A DNA stretch of 7,324 bases from UBA8437 sp003445035 (GTDB taxonomy: Bacteria; Planctomycetota; Planctomycetia; Planctomycetales; Planctomycetaceae). Below are positions 1 to 5,290 of this stretch, one piece after another. The stretch lies in NCBI GenBank assembly GCA_937901285.1, contig CALCHI010000172.1, forward strand, positions 1-7,324, in the 5' to 3' direction. A program made the translations under genes and the position numbers. Positions within the stretch are counted from its first letter, which is position 1. Each line of letters opens with the position of its first letter. The notes beneath the pieces are model-generated. The model ran no database searches and was not told the origin of the DNA. It saw only the letters and a program-made list of their open reading frames with translations.

Positions 1-2
1 TG

Positions 3-1085
3 GTGGCCCTGGCGAGCCAGATCGGGGCGGCTGACCAGTCGGGTGACGTGGCCGCTGTGATCGGTGGCGTGGCCGGGTTACCGGCTGCAGAGAAGGGACT
101 GGGGCAGGCGGTTGTGGCCGGATTGGTTTCCAAGCGAAGTGGAGCAGCCAAGAAGCGGCTGGCCGGTGTTGGCGGAGGACAGGCTCGTAAATTGCTCGAT
201 GGCCTGCTGTCCGATGCGCGTCGCCTGGCACCGGATCGCAAGCGGCCGGCTGCCGAACGAGCTCAGGCGGTGCGGACCCTGGGGTTGGGCCGGTTCGCCA
301 CGGACCGGAAACTGTTTGCCTCGCTGCTGACGATCACCGAATCTCAGCCTGTGCAGGAGGCGGTGCTCGAGACACTGGGACGTTTCGATGATCCGGGTGT
401 GGCCGATCTGCTGCTGGACCGTTGGAAGAGCCTGAGTCCCAGCCTGAGACGACGAGCGGCCGAGACGCTGTTTTCCCGAGAGGCCTCGACACGACGACTG
501 CTGGCAGCGGTGTCCGACGACGAGGTCGCTCGAGCCGACCTCGATCCGGCCCGGGTGAAGCTGTTGAAAGTGTCGAGAGATGCCGAGATACGTCGCCAGG
601 CGGTGAAGCTGTTTCCCGATGGAGGGCAGGTTGCCAGGCAGGAGGTCCTCAAGCGGTACCGGGCGTCGCTGAAACTGGAAGGGGATGCTGCTCGTGGACG
701 GAAGGTGTTCCGCAAGGTCTGTGCCGCGTGCCACCGGCTCGAGGGACACGGGAAGGCGGTCGGAGCCGAACTGGCCGGCATCGCCGATCGGGGACTCGAT
801 GCGGTGTTGCTCAACGTGCTCGATCCCAATCGCGAGGTGAAGCCGAAGTTTCTCAGCTATGTGACGGCCACCACCGAGGGGCGGATCGTGACGGGAATGA
901 TCGTTGCCGAAACGGCCAACAGCCTTACCATCCAGCGTAGCGACGGGACCACCACCACGGTGCTGCGGGTCGACATCGAGGAACTCAACAGTACCGGGCT
1001 CTCGTTCATGCCCGAGGGGCTCGAGAAGCAGGTGACCGTCAAGATGATGGCCGACCTGCTGGCCTACCTCGCGTCGGTTCGTTAG
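3..1085 (+). CDS. PVC-type heme-binding domain protein, C-terminal part (5' truncated)
   Basis: This is the C-terminal 360 residues of a larger protein. The frame is open at the window edge, and the GTG at base 3 is not a credible start because it falls inside a helical region. Residues about 80-205 are Leu/Ala/Arg-rich paired helices resembling HEAT repeats (for example VQEAVLETLGRFDDPGVADL). Residues about 228-359 match the Planctomycete/Verrucomicrobium heme-binding domain: GRKVFRKVCAACH with the heme-attaching C240, C243 and H244, then LDPNREV (about 273-279), DGTTTTVLRVDIEEL, SFMPEGLE with M336 as the likely axial heme ligand, and a closing DLLAYL. Known members are exported and often carry an N-terminal sugar-dehydrogenase-like propeller, which would lie upstream of this window. 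Inferred role: extracytoplasmic electron transfer coupled to oxidation of a carbohydrate or related compound; the substrate cannot be told from this part. It ends with TAG, 229 bases before leuB, and no terminator hairpin with a T-run follows it. Confidence -1.
   Translation: MALASQIGAADQSGDVAAVIGGVAGLPAAEKGLGQAVVAGLVSKRSGAAKKRLAGVGGGQARKLLDGLLSDARRLAPDRKRPAAERAQAVRTLGLGRFATDRKLFASLLTITESQPVQEAVLETLGRFDDPGVADLLLDRWKSLSPSLRRRAAETLFSREASTRRLLAAVSDDEVARADLDPARVKLLKVSRDAEIRRQAVKLFPDGGQVARQEVLKRYRASLKLEGDAARGRKVFRKVCAACHRLEGHGKAVGAELAGIADRGLDAVLLNVLDPNREVKPKFLSYVTATTEGRIVTGMIVAETANSLTIQRSDGTTTTVLRVDIEELNSTGLSFMPEGLEKQVTVKMMADLLAYLASVR
720..734 (+). other. CxxCH covalent heme-attachment motif
   Basis: The codons read C-A-A-C-H (residues 240-244 of the partial protein). 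This is the c-type cytochrome signature: the two cysteines bind heme covalently and the histidine is the proximal ligand. It is the only CxxCH in the visible part, so this portion is mono-heme. Its presence implies export from the cytoplasm, because c-type heme is attached on the outer side of the membrane. Confidence 0.9.
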
Positions 1086-1314
1086 ACGTTCGACAGGTTG
1101 CCGACGATCTCGTGTCGGAGTTCCGGATCAATGGGAAGTTCCATGATCATTGGTCCCTCAACAGGCCCAAGCCCGCCGAAGCATGGGCCGACACCAATGC
1201 CCTGCCGCGATTCCAGTAAACTGGCATCGCTGGAAGGGCCCTCCGGGGGCCGCTAGAGTCGGTGGTCTGCGACTTCGCTATCGTTTGCCTCGAGGCCTTT
1301 TGAGAACCAGGTTC
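1086..1314. promoter_or_regulatory. Intergenic gap upstream of leuB
   Basis: This is the only sizeable non-coding gap in the window. It contains nested inverted repeats around 1211-1235, a short GC hairpin at 1237-1251 (GGCCC and GGGCC around a 5-base loop) with no T-run, and an 8-base palindrome ATGATCAT at 1143-1150. A possible -10 element, TAGAGT at 1254-1259, sits 17 bases after TGGAAG at 1231-1236, which is only a poor match to a -35 box. The leuB frame stays open back to 1150, but the translation there (Pro/Arg/Gln-rich) does not resemble LeuB, so this is treated as leader rather than coding. A 22-codon minus-strand ORF (1150 down to 1082) preceded by GAGG is described in the findings. 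No tRNA-like or riboswitch-like fold was recognised by eye. Confidence 0.45.
1211..1235. repeat. Nested inverted repeats, possible operator upstream of leuB
   Basis: TTCCAG (1211-1216) is matched by its exact reverse complement CTGGAA (1230-1235). Inside it lies a second inverted repeat, CCAGT-AA-ACTGG (1213-1224). The two share the left arm, so CTGG occurs twice and could pair with either partner. The position, 80-104 bases before the leuB start and overlapping the weak candidate -35 hexamer, would suit a dimeric repressor or activator site. This is inference from symmetry alone; no regulator is encoded nearby. Confidence 0.3.
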
Positions 1315-2391
1315 ATGACCACTTCCAGAATCGTCTTGTTGCCCGGTGACGGGATTGGACCCGAGATTGTTGCCGTGGGGCAGAGCGTGCTCGAGGTGGT
1401 CGCCCAGAGGTTCGATCACGAGTTCTCGTTCGAAACCGGCATCATCGGCGGTTGTGCCATTGATCAGTCGGGAACTCCGCTGCCCGAGGAGACACTGGCG
1501 GCGTGCCGTTCCAGTGACGCGATCCTGCTGGGAGCCGTGGGGGGGCCGAAATGGGATGATCCGTCGGCGGCCACGCGTCCCGAGCAGGGTTTGCTGACGC
1601 TGAGAAAGGAACTGGGACTGTTCGCCAACCTGAGACCGATCACCGTTCATCCGCAACTGGTGGACGCATCGCCGTTGAAACGTGAGATCATCGAAGGGGT
1701 CGACATTCTGTTCGTCCGTGAACTGACCGGCGGCATCTACTTCGGGGAATCGGGCCGCCGTGAAAGTCCTGGCGGAGAAGCGGCCTACAGCGAAATGGTC
1801 TACCAGCAAGCCGAGATTGAACGGGTGGTGCGGCTGGCAGCCGAGGCGGCCCGCGGGCGGAGCGGAAAGCTGACCAGCGTTGATAAGGCCAACGTGCTGG
1901 AGGTGTCGCGATTGTGGCGGCAGGTGGCCGAACGGGTTGTGGCGGACGAGTACGCGGATCTCGAATACGAAGTGGTCCTGGTTGATGCGATGGCAATGCA
2001 CCTGATCAGTCGTCCCACCGACTTCGACGTGGTCGTCACCGGTAACATGTTTGGAGACATCCTGACCGACGAAGGTTCGATGTTGCCTGGATCGCTGGGC
2101 CTGCTGCCGTCGGCATCGCTGGGCGAGTCGGGACCGGGACTGTACGAGCCAATTCACGGAAGTGCCCCGGATATCGCCGGGCAAGGGGTTGCCAATCCAC
2201 TGGCGACGATCCTGGCCGGAGCGATGCTGTTGAGGCATTCGCTGGGGCTGGAGTCGGAGGCCGTGGCGGTGGAAGTGGCGGTGGCCGAGGTGCTGGATGC
2301 CGGGCACAGGACCGCTGACATTGCCGCGGGCGGCCCTGGCATTGGGACCGCCGAGATGGGGCAGCAGGTTCGCGATTCTCTGGCCGGTTAG
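1315..2391 (+). CDS. leuB: 3-isopropylmalate dehydrogenase
   Basis: This enzyme oxidises and decarboxylates 3-isopropylmalate to 2-oxoisocaproate with NAD+, the third step committed to leucine synthesis, in the cytoplasm. The 358-residue product has the normal family length. It starts MTTSRIVLLPGDGIGPEIV, the typical N-terminus, which is why the ATG at 1315 is chosen over the in-frame start at 1150. Visible family residues: E90 and L93 (the 3-isopropylmalate side-chain recognition region), substrate-binding arginines R97, R107 and R135, Y142 in GGIYFG, K191 in DKANVL, metal-binding D224, D248 and D252, the family signature from NMFGDIL to GSLGL (244-263), and the nucleotide loop HGSAPDIAG (281-289), where D286-I287 favour NAD over NADP. 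The upstream Shine-Dalgarno is weak (GAGAA and AGG just before the ATG). No other leu gene is in the window. Its TAG stop overlaps the stop of the convergent permease gene. Isocitrate or tartrate dehydrogenase are the alternatives, but the substrate residues argue against them. Confidence 0.96.
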   Translation: MTTSRIVLLPGDGIGPEIVAVGQSVLEVVAQRFDHEFSFETGIIGGCAIDQSGTPLPEETLAACRSSDAILLGAVGGPKWDDPSAATRPEQGLLTLRKELGLFANLRPITVHPQLVDASPLKREIIEGVDILFVRELTGGIYFGESGRRESPGGEAAYSEMVYQQAEIERVVRLAAEAARGRSGKLTSVDKANVLEVSRLWRQVAERVVADEYADLEYEVVLVDAMAMHLISRPTDFDVVVTGNMFGDILTDEGSMLPGSLGLLPSASLGESGPGLYEPIHGSAPDIAGQGVANPLATILAGAMLLRHSLGLESEAVAVEVAVAEVLDAGHRTADIAAGGPGIGTAEMGQQVRDSLAG

Positions 2392-4208
2392 GACTGGCCA
2401 GCCAGGCGGCGGATTCGCGACTGGATCGCGTAGTACAGCGCAACGACCACCGCCAAAGTGATTCCGATAGCCAGGATCCACGGCAGCACCACGGCCAGGA
2501 TCCCGATGATGCGACCTCCCCCGGTTGACGACCCTCCGATCAGGCCCCCGAGACTCAGCAAAGCTCCGACGATCCAGCCGGTCGTGTTCATGAAGTAGGT
2601 GCAGATCAACGCCAGGACGACGTAGCCCCAGCGGATTGTCAGTGCGAAGAACGCGGTCAATTCGAGGAACACCAGGATCTCGAGCACAACGACAACGACC
2701 GTCATCAGTACGAGCAGGACGCCGACCAGGGAATCGGTATTCCCATCGGTGGCGATGTCCGTCATCAACGGGACGAACGTAAACGCACCGCCGATCAGTG
2801 TCATCGTGCCGGCCGGAATCAGCGATGCCAGCCCGCCGGCGACTTTTGCCCAAAGCAGTGACCGAATGCTTCTCGGCAACAGGGTCAGCGTCGAGAGTGT
2901 CTGCGACTGCACCTCGGACCTCAGGCTGCGGCCGAGATGTGAGGCCAGTTCCAAGGTGCCGCCAACCAGTCCGACGCCGAACATCCAGGCGGCCTGGGCG
3001 GTTGGGTCCCAATCCCCGGACAGAACGCCCATCACGAATGCGATCAGACCGGTGATCAGGCTGTAGAGGCTGAAGCGGGCCAGCATGCCCACGGCTCCGC
3101 CGGATACGAAGTTCAGGTCTTTCCAGACGATCGAGCGGGCATTTGGCCAGCACTCGCCGATGTCGCCGCCTTCTGCTGTGGGCCGCACGGCGACAACGAT
3201 CAGCGTGATGATCGGCAACCCGACGGCCAGGGTCACGCACACGGCGACCACGACTTCATAGGTCGGGACCCGTTGGAAAGCGATGCCAGTGACGGCCGAG
3301 CGGACGTGGGAGTAGGCCAGCAACACGGCCAGGAGCACGGGGGCTGTGATCAGCATGGCGGTGCCGAGTGACCGGAAACGGATGCGGCGGCGGACGTTGT
3401 GGCTGACTTCTCTGGATCGGGTTGGGGAATGTGGCTGCCGGGTGCAGCGTTCGAAGACCAGCCAGGAAACGGCGAACAGGGCAGCACCAGCGGCCATGTG
3501 TGTGTAGAACTGGCGGCCGATCGGCGATCCGTCAAATCCCAGCGACATCACCGTCCGCAGTCGTTCGACCACCGACCAGATCGAGAACCAGTCGATGGTT
3601 TCGTAAACGCCGGTGGGAAAAGTGACGGAACTGAAAATTCCGTACACGAAGACCTGGGCGGCCAGGGGGACCAGGATGGCTAGCGAGACCAGCAGGGCGG
3701 CACGGCGGGTCTCGTGGGCGATCACGCTGGCGATGAGACCCACGCCGGCCATCAGCACGATATAACCGGCGAGCGTGATGTAGACAGCCTGGACCTGCCG
3801 ATGCAGCACGCCACCGAGCGTGACGGCCAATTGTACGAAGGGGAACTGGATCGCCAACAACAACAGGGCATTGACCAGTCGCGGACCGAGTTTCCCGAGC
3901 AGGATTCCCAACGGGTTGACCCCGGCCATCTTCAACAGTCCCAGTGTCTGTTCCTCCTTCTCCTCGGTGATCGTCGACGTGAAGAAACTCATCCCCGCCA
4001 GCGTCACGAAGGCGTAGTTGGTGAAGGTGATCGACCAGAAGAAATCGAGACCCGGGGCCGATCCGAGCGCTGTCAGGCTGGAGACCCAGGCGATGAACAG
4101 GAAGAGCAGGAAGAACCCCACCAGCAGGAATCTCAGCGCATGCATCTGCCAGCGGCGGCAGTCGAATCGCAGTCCGCGAGTCATCAGGGCCAGGGTGCCG
4201 CGCAGCAT
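2388..4208 (-). CDS. ABC-2 type transporter permease, large two-unit form
   Basis: This is an integral membrane subunit of an ABC exporter, 606 residues from the ATG at 4208. That start is chosen because it overlaps the upstream stop (TGATG) and has AGGGGG seven bases before it; the longer open frame back to 4346 would overlap the ATPase gene. About 14 hydrophobic segments are seen, grouped as six (roughly residues 24-252), two (283-301, 317-341) and six (377-592). The ABC-2 hallmark after the second helix, EEKEEQTLGLLKMAG...LLGK (82-106), recurs as SEVQSQTLSTL...LLWAK (431-455), and WKDLNF at 362-367 resembles the start of a new permease unit. This suggests two fused half-permeases, although ABC-2 subunits usually work as dimers of about 250-400 residues. 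It is encoded directly after the ATPase and presumably pairs with it. The substrate is unknown; such systems move polysaccharides, lipids, drugs or proteins, or act on the membrane without clear transport. Its TAA stop overlaps the leuB stop. Confidence 0.88.
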   Translation of the reverse strand: MLRGTLALMTRGLRFDCRRWQMHALRFLLVGFFLLFLFIAWVSSLTALGSAPGLDFFWSITFTNYAFVTLAGMSFFTSTITEEKEEQTLGLLKMAGVNPLGILLGKLGPRLVNALLLLAIQFPFVQLAVTLGGVLHRQVQAVYITLAGYIVLMAGVGLIASVIAHETRRAALLVSLAILVPLAAQVFVYGIFSSVTFPTGVYETIDWFSIWSVVERLRTVMSLGFDGSPIGRQFYTHMAAGAALFAVSWLVFERCTRQPHSPTRSREVSHNVRRRIRFRSLGTAMLITAPVLLAVLLAYSHVRSAVTGIAFQRVPTYEVVVAVCVTLAVGLPIITLIVVAVRPTAEGGDIGECWPNARSIVWKDLNFVSGGAVGMLARFSLYSLITGLIAFVMGVLSGDWDPTAQAAWMFGVGLVGGTLELASHLGRSLRSEVQSQTLSTLTLLPRSIRSLLWAKVAGGLASLIPAGTMTLIGGAFTFVPLMTDIATDGNTDSLVGVLLVLMTVVVVVLEILVFLELTAFFALTIRWGYVVLALICTYFMNTTGWIVGALLSLGGLIGGSSTGGGRIIGILAVVLPWILAIGITLAVVVALYYAIQSRIRRLAGQS

Positions 4209-5290
4209 CAACGAACCCCCTGCTCGGTCAGATCCATGAAGGCCTCGTTGAGGTGTCGAAGTTCCCTCTGGAAGCTCTCGATCGGAATCTCCAGCCCCAG
4301 CACGGCGGCCAGCAGCCGGTTGTCCGATTCGGTTCCGGGGTTGCACCTGATGCGGAACTCGAGTGACTCTTCGATTCGTTCGGCCGACATCACTTCATCG
4401 AGCGCCAGGAGACGCTCTTCGAGCCCCGGCTGCTCCTCGGACACCGACAGGCGATAGACGTTGACATCGGAGTTCTGCTCGAGCAGGTCTCGCATGGCCC
4501 CGCTGTACCGGATGTGTCCACGGTCGATGATCGTCACGGAATCACACAGTTCGGCCAGTTCGCTGAGAATGTGTGAACTGATAAAGATCGTCTTGCCCAT
4601 CTGTCGCAATGCGCGAAGGATCTCCATCAACTCGATTCTCGCCCGGGGATCCAGGCCGCTGGCCGGTTCGTCGAGCAATAGCAGGTCGGGGTCGTTGACC
4701 AGCACGCGGGCCAGTCCGACTCGCTGCTGCATGCCTCGCGAAAGTCCACTGATCAGGCTGTCGCGGCGACCGTCCATGTCGGTCAACGCCAGCACGTCTC
4801 CGATCACACGGTGGCGGTCGGCTGTGTTCAGGCCGTAGGCCGCTGCGAAGAAGTCCAGGTATTCGGTCACGGTCATCTGGCGGTACATACTGAAGTGATC
4901 GGGCATGAACCCGATCTGCCGGCGGACATCCTTTGTCTGACGGTCAACGTCCTTGCCGTGTACGCGGACCGATCCGTTCTGAGGTTTCAGCAGCGTGCAG
5001 ATCAGCTTCAGCACGGTCGTCTTGCCTGCTCCGTTGGGCCCGACGAACCCGTGGAGGGAGCGGGGAGTGACCTGGAACGAGACTCGATCGACGGCCATGT
5101 GGTTGCCGAAGCGGTGGCTCAGGTCACGGATATCGATCGCTGCTTCGTCGGCGGGCAGCAAGGGCTGCGCTGCCATCGCCGGTGGAGATGGTTCAAGCGA
5201 ATCAACGGGGGAGGGTCCGTCCGGGGCCTGGTCGGGCGGCCCGGGGTCGGCTGGCGACTCGGGAGGCACCGGCGGGGTGATGTCATTCAT
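4208..5290 (-). CDS. ABC transporter ATP-binding protein
   Basis: This is a cytoplasmic ATPase that drives the permease encoded next to it. It has 360 residues from the ATG at 5290, which overlaps the upstream stop as ATGA and is preceded by AAGGA at eight bases. The internal ATG at 5176 (residue 39) has no such signal. Residues 1-50 form a Pro/Asp/Ser-rich, probably disordered extension. The nucleotide-binding domain (about 51-275) shows Walker A GPNGAGKTT (84-92), signature LSRGMQQR (183-190), Walker B LLLLDEP (203-209), D-loop SGLD (211-214) and switch histidine H240 in SSH. At the Q-loop the expected glutamine is replaced by aspartate (IGFMPD, D131), and the signature reads LSRGM rather than LSGGQ. 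These changes are seen in a branch of ABC-2 ATPases and do not suggest loss of function. A C-terminal tail (about 276-360) is typical of ABC-2 exporter ATPases and may contact the permease. Its stop overlaps the permease start (TGATG), implying coupled translation. Confidence 0.94.
   Translation of the reverse strand: MNDITPPVPPESPADPGPPDQAPDGPSPVDSLEPSPPAMAAQPLLPADEAAIDIRDLSHRFGNHMAVDRVSFQVTPRSLHGFVGPNGAGKTTVLKLICTLLKPQNGSVRVHGKDVDRQTKDVRRQIGFMPDHFSMYRQMTVTEYLDFFAAAYGLNTADRHRVIGDVLALTDMDGRRDSLISGLSRGMQQRVGLARVLVNDPDLLLLDEPASGLDPRARIELMEILRALRQMGKTIFISSHILSELAELCDSVTIIDRGHIRYSGAMRDLLEQNSDVNVYRLSVSEEQPGLEERLLALDEVMSAERIEESLEFRIRCNPGTESDNRLLAAVLGLEIPIESFQRELRHLNEAFMDLTEQGVR
4216..4221 (-). promoter_or_regulatory. 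Shine-Dalgarno of the permease gene
   Basis: On the minus strand the bases read AGGGGG, seven bases before the ATG at 4208. The site lies inside the end of the ATPase gene and decides the permease start at the TGATG overlap. Confidence 0.65.

Noticed and set aside
1237..1251. GC hairpin as the terminator of the heme-domain gene
   Set aside because: The stem is only 5 base pairs, no T-run follows, and it lies about 150 bases past the stop codon.
1150..1314. A 55-residue N-terminal extension of leuB from the ATG at 1150
   Set aside because: The extension does not resemble LeuB, while the protein from 1315 starts with the family's normal N-terminus and has the normal length.
1147..3240. A 697-codon open frame on the minus strand spanning leuB and the end of the permease gene
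   Set aside because: It is antisense to leuB and in another frame within the permease gene. The translation is an Arg/His/Gln-rich string without domains, hydrophobic order or motifs, as expected from GC-rich shadow frames.
4209..4346. A longer permease starting at 4346
   Set aside because: It would overlap the ATPase gene by about 140 bases and add a hydrophilic, non-homologous stretch. The TGATG overlap with AGGGGG upstream supports 4208.
3714..4457. A 247-codon plus-strand frame opposite the permease and ATPase genes
   Set aside because: Its Glu/Gln/Arg-rich translation has no recognisable fold, and the minus-strand frames in the same place carry clear membrane helices and ABC motifs.
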